Below, one piece after another: positions 9,615 to 18,201 of a stretch of 37,928 nt of DNA. The notes under the pieces were generated by a model, which was not told the origin of the DNA, made no database searches, and worked only from the letters and a program-made list of their open reading frames with translations. The DNA is from Bacteroidales bacterium (GTDB lineage: Bacteria; Bacteroidota; Bacteroidia; Bacteroidales; PUMT01). Where the stretch lies: positions 1 through 37,928 of the forward strand of contig SLKJ01000197.1 in the NCBI GenBank assembly GCA_007134675.1, in the 5' to 3' direction. Both the position numbers and the translations under genes were made by a program. Numbering within the stretch: position 1 is the stretch's first letter; the number at the start of each line of letters is the position of its first letter.

Positions 9615-11135
9615 ATGTTCAGGAAAACCGATATACAAACCAGAGTGTCCGATCACTTTTTCAATTCACTTAAATTAGATACCAGGAATATTCTTGAGCT
9701 GATTGAATTCTTAATAATTATTACCTGTATCCCCTTATCATATTCAATATCCAGATATCTAATACTCAACTTCGATATACCATTTTATGGACTGGACTAC
9801 AAATTCGTCCTGCTTAAGTATCTTAACTATTTTAACTATGCGTGGCATTTTGACCTGATCCAGTTTTTACTTTTCAGCATTATGATCCTTATCTCGTGGT
9901 TTGTAATGTCTCATCTGACAGGCATGGCCAAACTGCCGCGTAACCAGAGATACTTCGCGGTAATCTTTTACCATATCAGGACAAATATTCTTATATTATT
10001 TATCCTGCTGGCTTTCAAATTCATATTTTTCCTGACATCTATATCTGTTGTATTTATTTTCACCTACATAACGATTAGTATGATTGTTACTCTGGCAATC
10101 AGGTTATTTTCAATATACAAGTTGAGAATCTACAGGGGAAGGGGATATGATCTGCGCCATATAGTTGTAATAGCTGATAATAATTATGCAGGAATAGTTG
10201 ATAAACTGAACAATCAGAAAGACTGGGGCTTCAGTATTGCTGCCATTGCAACAGATTCAAAGAATATCACTACACGGTACAGCGGAAAGGTCAGTATTCT
10301 GCCTGAAAAGTTTGATGTAAAGAAGACACTTGATAATAATGTCATAGACGAATTAATATACTGCAAGAAAGAAAATGATGAGAAAGAGATCCGAAGATTA
10401 GTTAAAATATGTGATGAAATCGGGGTTATTTTCAGGGTACAGTCAAGTACCTCAAGGGTAGATCCATTGCATATAAGTCTCAAAGCCCTGAACAATTCAG
10501 GTAAGCTGACTCTTGTCGATACGCCCACCCTAAGATTACCCCTTGAGATCAAGACAATGATTGATATCTACCTTTCATCGGTTGCATTGGTCCTTCTTTC
10601 ACCAATAATGCTAATCATATCAGTTCTTGTAAAGCTGGATTCGAAAGGTCCTGTTTATTTTAAGCAGGAAAGGATCGGAATCAGGGGAAGAAAATTCAAG
10701 CTTTACAAATATCGGACAATGGTTGAAAATGCCGAAGAACTACTTGAAAAACTCAGGGAAAAAAATGAAATGGATGGTCCGACATTTAAAATGAAAGACG
10801 ACCCCAGAATTACAAAAATTGGTAAATTCCTCCGTAAAACCGGGCTTGATGAGTTACCTCAATTTATAAATGTTATAAAGGGAGAAATGTCTCTTATCGG
10901 TCCCCGGCCACCCCTTGAATCAGAAGTGAAACAATATGAGCGCTGGCACCTGCGAAGACTGTCCGTAAAACCAGGTATCACTTGTACCTGGCAGATCATG
11001 CCACAACGAAACGATATCAAGTTTGAGAAATGGATGCATATGGACCTTAACTATATTGACAACTGGTCACTTGGACTGGATGCAAAGCTGTTTTTCAAAA
11101 CTATCACCACTTTATTCCTGGCCCAGGGCAGATAA
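9615..11135 (+). CDS. Second polyprenyl glycosylphosphotransferase, paralog of the preceding gene
   Basis: 'YFKQERIGIRGRKFKLYKYRTM', 'RKTGLDELPQFINVIKGEMSLIGPRPPLESEV', 'VKPGITCTWQIMPQRND'; N-terminal TM region carries extra residues relative to the first copy. Confidence 0.93.
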   Translation: MFRKTDIQTRVSDHFFNSLKLDTRNILELIEFLIIITCIPLSYSISRYLILNFDIPFYGLDYKFVLLKYLNYFNYAWHFDLIQFLLFSIMILISWFVMSHLTGMAKLPRNQRYFAVIFYHIRTNILILFILLAFKFIFFLTSISVVFIFTYITISMIVTLAIRLFSIYKLRIYRGRGYDLRHIVVIADNNYAGIVDKLNNQKDWGFSIAAIATDSKNITTRYSGKVSILPEKFDVKKTLDNNVIDELIYCKKENDEKEIRRLVKICDEIGVIFRVQSSTSRVDPLHISLKALNNSGKLTLVDTPTLRLPLEIKTMIDIYLSSVALVLLSPIMLIISVLVKLDSKGPVYFKQERIGIRGRKFKLYKYRTMVENAEELLEKLREKNEMDGPTFKMKDDPRITKIGKFLRKTGLDELPQFINVIKGEMSLIGPRPPLESEVKQYERWHLRRLSVKPGITCTWQIMPQRNDIKFEKWMHMDLNYIDNWSLGLDAKLFFKTITTLFLAQGR

Positions 11136-11160
11136 TAATTAAAATTAAAATATAAGGAGC

Positions 11161-11201
11161 TACCAAAAATATTCCAGAGGTAAATATCTTTGGTATTTTT
11201 T
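11161..11201 (+). terminator. Candidate intrinsic terminator downstream of the second sugar transferase
   Basis: TACCAAAAATA - 13 nt - TATCTTTGGTA (10/11 paired) followed by TTTTTT, 26 nt after the stop region. Confidence 0.45.
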
Positions 11202-11296
11202 GAACATTTAGCGGCATAAATTATTTTATACTAAAGAGCAAACATTTTTGCCAGAATTAAGTATAATAAATATGCATCGCTTGGAGGTATTTTTAC

Positions 11297-11304
11297 TAAT
11301 TTTG
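11297..11304 (+). promoter_or_regulatory. Candidate Bacteroidota -7 element (TAATTTTG, matching TAnnTTTG) upstream of the wza-like gene
   Basis: Exact match to TAnnTTTG about 24 nt before the ATG; no convincing -33 TTTG at the usual spacing. Confidence 0.25.
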
Positions 11305-11328
11305 TCTTAAAATAACATCTCAAACCTG

Positions 11329-12093
11329 ATGAAATATTTTTCCAGCCGTTTTCTTCTGTATTTTGCGATGATTTCAACACTGATACTTTCTTCCTGCCTG
11401 CCTTTAAACAGATTAGCTTATGTTCAATCAGACAGGGATACAGATCCTGCCCATATGCAATATATCGGTCCCCAGATTGACAACATAATTACACCGGGAG
11501 ATGAGCTATACATTCGGATCAACAGCGCCGATGAAGAAAGGACCATTATTGCCCAGGATCAAGGTTACAGGATTGACCCTACCCTTTTAAGTTACACTGT
11601 AAGTGATGACGGAACAATCAAATTACCATACATTGGAAGGATTCTACTGGCTGACCATACACTGGAGGAAGCATCTGATATAATTGAGGAGGCATTAAAG
11701 GAGTACCTCTTTATACCGTCGGTCTATATAAGGTTTGTAAATACCAAAGTCACGGTTCTGGGCGAAGTCGGTAATCCCGGAGTATATATGTTTAATTATA
11801 AAAATATTAATATCCTGCAGGCAATTGCTTATGCAAATGATATCACTAATTTTGGCAACCGGAGAAATGTTTTAATAATCAGGGAGGAAGGAGTGAGGAG
11901 ATACAAACACTATATAGATCTTACCTCAGATGACCTGCTCGAATCTGAATGGTACCTTATTAAATCAGATGATATAATCTATGTTGAACCACTCAGAAGG
12001 AAAAAATTCGATCTTGCCACGGTCCCTTATAACCTGATTCTATCAGTAATTTCAACCGGCATTGTTTTACTTACCTTTATCCAGACAAACTAA
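11329..12093 (+). CDS. wza: Polysaccharide export outer-membrane lipoprotein (Wza-like, SLBB/Poly_export)
   Basis: Lipobox 'LILSSC'; 'ITPGDELYIRI', 'VSDDGTIKLPYIGRI', 'VTVLGEVGNPGVYMF'; C-terminal TM segment. Confidence 0.93.
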   Translation: MKYFSSRFLLYFAMISTLILSSCLPLNRLAYVQSDRDTDPAHMQYIGPQIDNIITPGDELYIRINSADEERTIIAQDQGYRIDPTLLSYTVSDDGTIKLPYIGRILLADHTLEEASDIIEEALKEYLFIPSVYIRFVNTKVTVLGEVGNPGVYMFNYKNINILQAIAYANDITNFGNRRNVLIIREEGVRRYKHYIDLTSDDLLESEWYLIKSDDIIYVEPLRRKKFDLATVPYNLILSVISTGIVLLTFIQTN

Positions 12094-12186
12094 ATATACT
12101 AAATGATAAGATATTACCGGTAATTAAACCATAAAAAGTTCCACATGACCCTGGTCGGTATTATTTTATAAATCATATTAGAAGCC

Positions 12187-14628
12187 ATGAAAAATTCAGA
12201 CGATATACTTCAAAATAATCTCATGAAACTGTTCAGGGATTTAACGAAATACTGGTATTTAATTGCGATATCACTGGCAATCGCTATACCACTTTCAATT
12301 CTTTATCTTCAATACGCGGCAAAATCCTACAATGTAAGCAGCTCGGTTTTGTTACAGCTTGAAGAGGGAAACAGGTATGTAGGCCGGGGGGGGGTTAATG
12401 ATGTTTTACCAGCTTTCCAGATGTTCATGCAGGATAAGAATATGCAGAACGAGGTATATTTCATGCAATCATTGCCACTGGTCCAGGAAGTCATCAATGA
12501 AATGGACCTGCGGACATCCTACTATATTAAAGACAACAACCTTCCAGCCAGATTCACCTTTTCATACCAGAATATATACAAGAACACCCCATTTTTTGTT
12601 ATATCCACTGAAAATCATTTGCAGCCAATCAATATTTATTTCCATATCAGCATTATAGATGAAGAGCAATTTACTATTTCTGCATCAAGCGATGACGCTA
12701 CAATAATGAATTTTCAAAATGAAAGGATTGTAAGCAGAAACAGAAACTTTGATCTAAATGGCACCTACAAATTCGGATCGCTTATTGAAAACGATCTTGC
12801 ATCATTTACCATACTCCTTAATTCAAATTTTGATCCGGAGAGGTATATCGGCAAAGATCTGTTCTTTAAGTTCAACAATCTTAACTCTCTTGCCTCTTCA
12901 TTCAAGAATTCATTAAAAATTGATTCTGATGCCCTAGGTTCCTCACTGGCAGTACTTACCATTAATGCTGAGAATCCAGATCTCGGACTTGATTTTTTGA
13001 ATGCCCTGATTGACAAATACATTGAATCAAAGATCGAGGAGGCCAACACACTTGCAAACAAAACCATTGAACACATAGAACATCAGCTGGTCGATGTTAC
13101 TGATGAGCTTACCCAGTCAGAACAACAACTTCAGACTTTACGCAGCGACCACAGTGTAATGAATATTCAGGAAAAGGCTCAGAATGTCTATCTCCAGCTG
13201 GAAAATTCCAGGGCCCAGAGAGATGAAACCCGGAGAAGGCTGAACCATCTTCAACAGCTTGATGAATACTTTGCTGAATATAAGGATTCCTCGAATATCC
13301 TGGCACCTTCTGCTCTTGGTCTCACTGACCCGCTTCTTAATAATATGATGCAGGAATTAACCGCTTTAAATGCAGAAAAACAGAGGATCATCAGTCAGGA
13401 TCAAATCAGAAACCCACGACTACAGACAATTGATATAACAATTGATAACCTGAAAAATGCCATTTCCAGCAACATAAGCTTCACAAAAAATACAACTAAC
13501 CGTGAATTGGATGATCTGGAAACCAAGATAGCTGCTCTCAACGAGGAATTTGCACGACTTCCCAGTACCCAGAGAGAACTACTTGGCATCGAAAGAAGAT
13601 TTAATCTAAACGATGCTGTTTATACATCACTTCTTGAAAGAAGAATCCAGGCACAGATTATTAAGGCATCCAAACTGCCGGATGCAAAAATCATTGAACC
13701 TCCCAGAGTGATGGGTGTTGCAAGCCCCAAAAGGATGCTTGTGTTCTTTTTTGCCATTTTCATTGGTTTACTGGCTCCTTCAGTGATAATCCTCGGAATC
13801 AGAATTATTTCCAACACCATATCCAGCAAAGAAGACATAAAACTTATAACCAGAACACCTGTTATTGGAACTATCCCTGTGAATTTCAGCAAACATCAGA
13901 ATGTTGTCAAGGAATTGCAAAGATCGCCAATAGCAGAATCGTTCCATATTTTAAGGTCCAATCTTGTCTATTATTTGCGAGGCGAAACCAATAAAGCCAT
14001 ATTGGTTACATCAACAATGCCTTCTGAAGGGAAATCTTTCACATCAATAAACGTTGCAACAAGTTTTGCCCTTGCCAACAGCAAAACCATACTTGTAGAA
14101 TTCGACCTTCGCAATCCCAACAGGTTTATCAATGAAGTCTTTAATGCCAAGGAACTGGTTGGTATCAGCTCCTACCTTATAAATAAGGCATCATTGGATG
14201 AAATTATAGTACCAACCGATATACCCAACCTGGATATTATGCCGGCAGGACAAATTCCACCAAATCCAATAGAACTGATATCAACTACAAAAACTCATAA
14301 TCTCTTCAATGAACTTAAACAGCGGTATGATTTCATCATCATCGACACACCGCCCTATGGTCTCGTAACCGATGCCTTCCTGCTAATGAACATTGCTGAT
14401 ATCAAACTATATGTTGCCAGGATTGGTACCACAAATAAAAAGGCACTTGAAACCAATATGGAAGATCTTGAAGAGAAAAATATAAAAGACCTTCACCTTG
14501 TAGTTAATGAAAGCCGGGAAGGTAAAATGAAATACGGACATTATGCCTACGCTGAGAAGGATTCTACCACAAGGAATCTGCTGAGGAAAAAAATCAAAAG
14601 CACAAAGAAAAAAATTGCACTCTATTAA
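12187..14628 (+). CDS. wzc: Wzc-like polysaccharide co-polymerase / BY-kinase
   Basis: Wzz-type TM/coiled-coil region, PCP-like 'SPKRMLVFFFAIFIGLLAPSVIIL', Walker A 'TSTMPSEGKSFTSIN', 'VEFDLRNP', 'DFIIIDTPPYGLVTDAFLL'. Confidence 0.93.
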   Translation: MKNSDDILQNNLMKLFRDLTKYWYLIAISLAIAIPLSILYLQYAAKSYNVSSSVLLQLEEGNRYVGRGGVNDVLPAFQMFMQDKNMQNEVYFMQSLPLVQEVINEMDLRTSYYIKDNNLPARFTFSYQNIYKNTPFFVISTENHLQPINIYFHISIIDEEQFTISASSDDATIMNFQNERIVSRNRNFDLNGTYKFGSLIENDLASFTILLNSNFDPERYIGKDLFFKFNNLNSLASSFKNSLKIDSDALGSSLAVLTINAENPDLGLDFLNALIDKYIESKIEEANTLANKTIEHIEHQLVDVTDELTQSEQQLQTLRSDHSVMNIQEKAQNVYLQLENSRAQRDETRRRLNHLQQLDEYFAEYKDSSNILAPSALGLTDPLLNNMMQELTALNAEKQRIISQDQIRNPRLQTIDITIDNLKNAISSNISFTKNTTNRELDDLETKIAALNEEFARLPSTQRELLGIERRFNLNDAVYTSLLERRIQAQIIKASKLPDAKIIEPPRVMGVASPKRMLVFFFAIFIGLLAPSVIILGIRIISNTISSKEDIKLITRTPVIGTIPVNFSKHQNVVKELQRSPIAESFHILRSNLVYYLRGETNKAILVTSTMPSEGKSFTSINVATSFALANSKTILVEFDLRNPNRFINEVFNAKELVGISSYLINKASLDEIIVPTDIPNLDIMPAGQIPPNPIELISTTKTHNLFNELKQRYDFIIIDTPPYGLVTDAFLLMNIADIKLYVARIGTTNKKALETNMEDLEEKNIKDLHLVVNESREGKMKYGHYAYAEKDSTTRNLLRKKIKSTKKKIALY
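12386..12394 (+). repeat. Homopolymeric G9 tract inside the wzc coding sequence (codons 67-70)
   Basis: tat gta ggc cGG GGG GGG Gtt aat; nine consecutive G read directly. Confidence 0.95.
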
Positions 14629-14637
14629 TTGCAACCT

Positions 14638-14669
14638 GTTAAATTTAAAACAAGTTAAATTTAGAACAA
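14638..14669. repeat. Two tandem 16-bp units just after the wzc stop codon
   Basis: GTTAAATTTAAAACAA / GTTAAATTTAGAACAA, 15/16 identical, abutting. Confidence 0.85.
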
Positions 14670-14677
14670 GATTGACT

Positions 14678-14710
14678 TAAACCCGGATAATTCTTTTTTA
14701 CCGGGTTTTA
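14678..14710 (+). terminator. Candidate intrinsic terminator/attenuator between wzc and the GT26 gene
   Basis: AAACCCGG - 14 nt - CCGGGTTT perfect 8-bp GC-containing stem, then short T-rich tail, ending 10 nt before the next ATG. Confidence 0.5.
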
Positions 14711-14719
14711 TCATTAGAT

Positions 14720-15457
14720 ATGAATATAAAAACTGATTTTTACAACCTAAAGCTGAATTTAACGGATCGGGAAGATGTTCTCAGAATGTGTCTGGGATTT
14801 TTTAATTCAGACAAACCTCATACAATTTTTTTTCTGAATACACATTGTTTTAATATTGCTCAAAAAAACGAATCATATAAACTTGTAATCAACCAGGCGG
14901 ATTTATTGCTTAATGACGGGATAGGAATTAAACTTGCCTCATATCTGGCGGGTATAAAAATCAAAGAAAACCTTAACGGCACAGATCTGATCCCGGAAAT
15001 ATTATCACTTGCGGCAAATAACGGAAAGAAGGTCTTTTTCCTGGGTGGAATGGATGGAGTAGCCGAAAAAGCAGCTCAAATGATCAAAAGTCGCATACCT
15101 GAAATAGATATAGCCGGCTGTAATTCCGGTTTTTTCAGCAGCAAAGAGGAAAATGAAGTGCTTGAAAAGGTTAACGATTCGGAGGCAGAACTGCTTGTGT
15201 TGGGCCTGGGGGTGCCCAAACAGGAACTTTGGGCGTCGGTGCAAAAGGATAAACTCAAGAAGATAAAAATAATAGTTGCCGGCGGGGCAATACTTGATTT
15301 CATATCCGGGAGGGTTAAGCGTGCCCCATTATGGATGAGAAAAATGAATATGGAGTGGATATTCCGTCTGATTAATGAGCCGGGCAGGCTCTGGAAAAGG
15401 TATATCATTGGTAACGTATTATTCTTTTTTTACATTATCCGTTTAAAATTAAAATAA
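14720..15457 (+). CDS. WecG/TagA/CpsF family glycosyltransferase (GT26)
   Basis: 'FLNTHCFNIAQKNESYKLVINQADLLLNDGIGIKLAS', 'LNGTDLIPEIL', 'FFLGGMDGVAEKAA', 'VLGLGVPKQELW', 'VAGGAILDFISGRVKRAPLWMRKMNMEWIFRLINEPGRLWKRY'. Confidence 0.95.
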   Translation: MNIKTDFYNLKLNLTDREDVLRMCLGFFNSDKPHTIFFLNTHCFNIAQKNESYKLVINQADLLLNDGIGIKLASYLAGIKIKENLNGTDLIPEILSLAANNGKKVFFLGGMDGVAEKAAQMIKSRIPEIDIAGCNSGFFSSKEENEVLEKVNDSEAELLVLGLGVPKQELWASVQKDKLKKIKIIVAGGAILDFISGRVKRAPLWMRKMNMEWIFRLINEPGRLWKRYIIGNVLFFFYIIRLKLK

Positions 15458-15517
15458 CTGATTATCTGAGTTTTATATCTATTAGTTTGAATTTAAGGTC
15501 TCAAGCCAAACCTGGAA

Positions 15518-16561
15518 ATGGTCCGATCTAAAATATTTATTTTGAAAAACGCATATTTATATCCGGTTTCAGCAAGATTTAAGAAAGAGCATCATAACCC
15601 TTATTTAGAAAGTTTCATGAATTCAGTTGAGGAAGATTTTGTTTTTTTGAACCGTAACAGCCCTTCCAATAAAGGTCTTTTTGATATATTTAAATATCTC
15701 AGAAAAATTGACTATGTTTTTTTTCATTGGGCAGAAAATATATGTGAGAGAAAATTCGGCCTGATGCAAACTTTTTTATTGTTTATATTATTGCCTGTGT
15801 TAAAACTCAAAAGAGTTAATATCATTTACACAGTACATAACAAAGTCTCACATACAAATAATCATTATAAGCTGAAAAAGCTCATTTCAAAAACACTTAT
15901 TAAATACAGCACCTGTATTATTACTCATGCTAAAGATGGAATACCTTTTATAAACTCACTTGTGAAAAAGAAAAATAACATCGTTTTCTTCCCCCACCCG
16001 GTGATGGACGAAAGGCCGTTTCCTGATGTCAAAAAAGATATTGATGTTTTAATTTGGGGCAGTATTGCTCCATACAAAGGGATACATAATTTTCTAGAAC
16101 AAATTGCCAAAAAGGATTTCAGTGAAAAATGGAAAATAGTAATTGCAGGCAAGATCTCTTCAAAAGCATATTCTCAAAAAATTCTCAGTATCATTAACCC
16201 GAATGTAAAGATTATAGATGAATATATAGAAGAGGATCAACTAAAAGAATTAATTGCACGAAGTAAAATTGTATTGTTTCCCTATCATGCAGACACAATA
16301 CTAAGTTCCGGAGCTTTTGCAAAAACCATAATATTTCCGGCACATATTATAGGTCCGAGATGTGGCTCTTTCAGTGATTTTGATGATTTTGAACACGTTG
16401 ACACATTTAGTGATGAGAAAGAAATGATTAACCTAATAGAGTCAAGGTTATCAGAAACAAACTATTTAAACAAAGATTTTTCATCTAAATTGCTGAACTT
16501 GTATTCATGGGAAAAATTTGGTTTTACTTTATCCAGCAATCTTTTAGAAAATAATAATTAG
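15518..16561 (+). CDS. Glycosyltransferase (GT4-like)
   Basis: 'RVNIIYTVHNKVSHTNNH', 'VLIWGSIAPYKGIHNFLEQI', 'WKIVIAGK', 'SKIVLFPYHADTILSSGAF'. Confidence 0.8.
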   Translation: MVRSKIFILKNAYLYPVSARFKKEHHNPYLESFMNSVEEDFVFLNRNSPSNKGLFDIFKYLRKIDYVFFHWAENICERKFGLMQTFLLFILLPVLKLKRVNIIYTVHNKVSHTNNHYKLKKLISKTLIKYSTCIITHAKDGIPFINSLVKKKNNIVFFPHPVMDERPFPDVKKDIDVLIWGSIAPYKGIHNFLEQIAKKDFSEKWKIVIAGKISSKAYSQKILSIINPNVKIIDEYIEEDQLKELIARSKIVLFPYHADTILSSGAFAKTIIFPAHIIGPRCGSFSDFDDFEHVDTFSDEKEMINLIESRLSETNYLNKDFSSKLLNLYSWEKFGFTLSSNLLENNN

Positions 16562-16615
16562 TTGTAAATTTTTACACGCCTGTATATATGTGTATAAATT
16601 TATGTAGAAAAAAAT

Positions 16616-16623
16616 TATATTTG
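16616..16623 (+). promoter_or_regulatory. Candidate Bacteroidota -7 element (TATATTTG, matching TAnnTTTG) upstream of the beta-helix gene
   Basis: Exact match to TAnnTTTG in the 138-bp intergenic gap; -33 element not convincing. Confidence 0.25.
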
Positions 16624-16699
16624 CGACTGAAATTTATTGCATTATTTAACACAACATTTTTAATTATAACCATTGTTCCTTACCTAATAAAAACGCATT

Positions 16700-18187
16700 A
16701 TGATTTTCAGCAGACGCTCTTTTTTTAAAATGGCCAGCCTTGGAAGTATTGCCCTGATTAAAGGATGCAGAAAAACTGAAGTATTATTCCCGGAAAGCAG
16801 TCCAGAGCCAAAGCCAGTTATAGCTTTTCGTAATATTTCCTGGAAAGATATTTATACCAAGGAGGTCCATGATTATTACGATAGAATAATCCCCAACGAA
16901 AATTCCTTTGACAAAAAAGTATATATTGACCCCGAATATAATGGCAGAGATTCTGACGGGTCCATAGAAAAACCGTTTTTATCCTTACTGGATATAACAG
17001 GCGCGGAAGACACGGCATTTTTGATAAAACGTGGGACAACCCATTCTATTGACACAGGAGTGGGCAACAAAAGAGTACAGCGTAATTCCAATATGATGTT
17101 TGGCGCATACGGTGAAGGGGGCAGGCCCAATATAACTGGTGTACCATTGGAACTGCGGGGAGAAAATAATGTAGTCAGAGATATTAGCTGGACTGATGGA
17201 TCATCTGTTTTCTTTGGGACATGGGGGTCAGGGGGAGGAGACGGAGGCATTATGTTTAATTGTGTAGTCGAAAGCCGAAATGGTTTAGCCATTTGGGGCA
17301 GAAACAATAAGGTCATAGGATGCTCAATTTCAGGAAGTAACAGCAATGGAATTTGGCTTCAGCAGAGAGACCCCTCTCAAGATAGTGAAGTGGAATTTGC
17401 TTATAATCACATATTTGAAGTTAACAAAGGATGGTTTGATCCAACAAGAAACCCAAACAGCTGGGGAGACGGAATACAAATTTGCACTTTCCGGGGGCAT
17501 TTCCACGTCCACCACAACTTAATTAACCGTTCTGATACAGGTAACAAGTTCTGCTTTATCTGCAATGTCCTTAATGATTTTGATCTTGATGTTACTGGTA
17601 CTTTAGAAAACAATGTTTTTATCGGGCCAAAAAATCACCCTTCAGGAGGGAACATAATATATCTTGAAGGGAATCAGCGACCCTTTAGGCTCATAACAAT
17701 TAGAAACAATGTCCTTATAGGTACATATGATGACTATTCTGACTCGTGGACAGGAGGAGCTATTGTTGTCAGAGAGGCAAGGGTTGAAGTATATGGGAAT
17801 ATAATCAAAGATGTACGTATTGCATTGGACAGGTCTTCAGATGTAGGCGGAGACAGTTATTTTTATAATAATACGGTTTTGGATATTAAGAGCAATAATA
17901 TAATACTTGCACCTTTAGCCGGGGTTCACAACAACATATTTCCATGGTCTTACAGCGGCGGAGATTCCAATGCCAATAATATTTCGCTTATAAATAAAGG
18001 AAATGAACCAGAAGACATTTTTAAAGATGAAAAAATGGAAGACTATAGACTAAAAAAAGAAAGTCCTGCAATATCTGGTGGCATGTGGCAAAATTATATG
18101 AATAAAAAATGGACAAAAGATTTATTGGGTAACAATGTCCCGCAAAACAACAATATTAACATTGGAGCAATTATGAATTCCTCGTAA
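16700..18187 (+). CDS. Exported right-handed parallel beta-helix protein with Tat-type signal, possibly a lipoprotein
   Basis: N-terminus 'MIFSRRSFFKMASLGSIALIKGC' (SRRSFFK twin-arginine motif, Cys after hydrophobic stretch); pectate-lyase-like phrases 'NNVVRDISWTDGSSVF', 'NNKVIGCSISGSNSNGIWLQ', 'VYGNIIKDV', 'FYNNTVLDIKSNN'. Confidence 0.75.
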   Translation: MIFSRRSFFKMASLGSIALIKGCRKTEVLFPESSPEPKPVIAFRNISWKDIYTKEVHDYYDRIIPNENSFDKKVYIDPEYNGRDSDGSIEKPFLSLLDITGAEDTAFLIKRGTTHSIDTGVGNKRVQRNSNMMFGAYGEGGRPNITGVPLELRGENNVVRDISWTDGSSVFFGTWGSGGGDGGIMFNCVVESRNGLAIWGRNNKVIGCSISGSNSNGIWLQQRDPSQDSEVEFAYNHIFEVNKGWFDPTRNPNSWGDGIQICTFRGHFHVHHNLINRSDTGNKFCFICNVLNDFDLDVTGTLENNVFIGPKNHPSGGNIIYLEGNQRPFRLITIRNNVLIGTYDDYSDSWTGGAIVVREARVEVYGNIIKDVRIALDRSSDVGGDSYFYNNTVLDIKSNNIILAPLAGVHNNIFPWSYSGGDSNANNISLINKGNEPEDIFKDEKMEDYRLKKESPAISGGMWQNYMNKKWTKDLLGNNVPQNNNINIGAIMNSS

Positions 18188-18201
18188 AATATTTTTTGCT
18201 T

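Noticed and set aside
12398-12658. 86-aa ORF inside wzc
   Set aside because: Not an independent gene; it is the alternate frame of wzc, used only to compute the -1 slippage product.
15717-15724. T8/A8 homopolymers in several GT genes (e.g. 15717-15724, 18872-18880)
   Set aside because: Expected in AT-rich coding DNA (Phe/Lys codons); no specific signal.
16563-16576. TGTAAATTTTTACA near-palindrome after the GT4-like stop codon
   Set aside because: AT-only short stem with 2-nt loop and no clear T-tract; too weak to call a terminator or operator.
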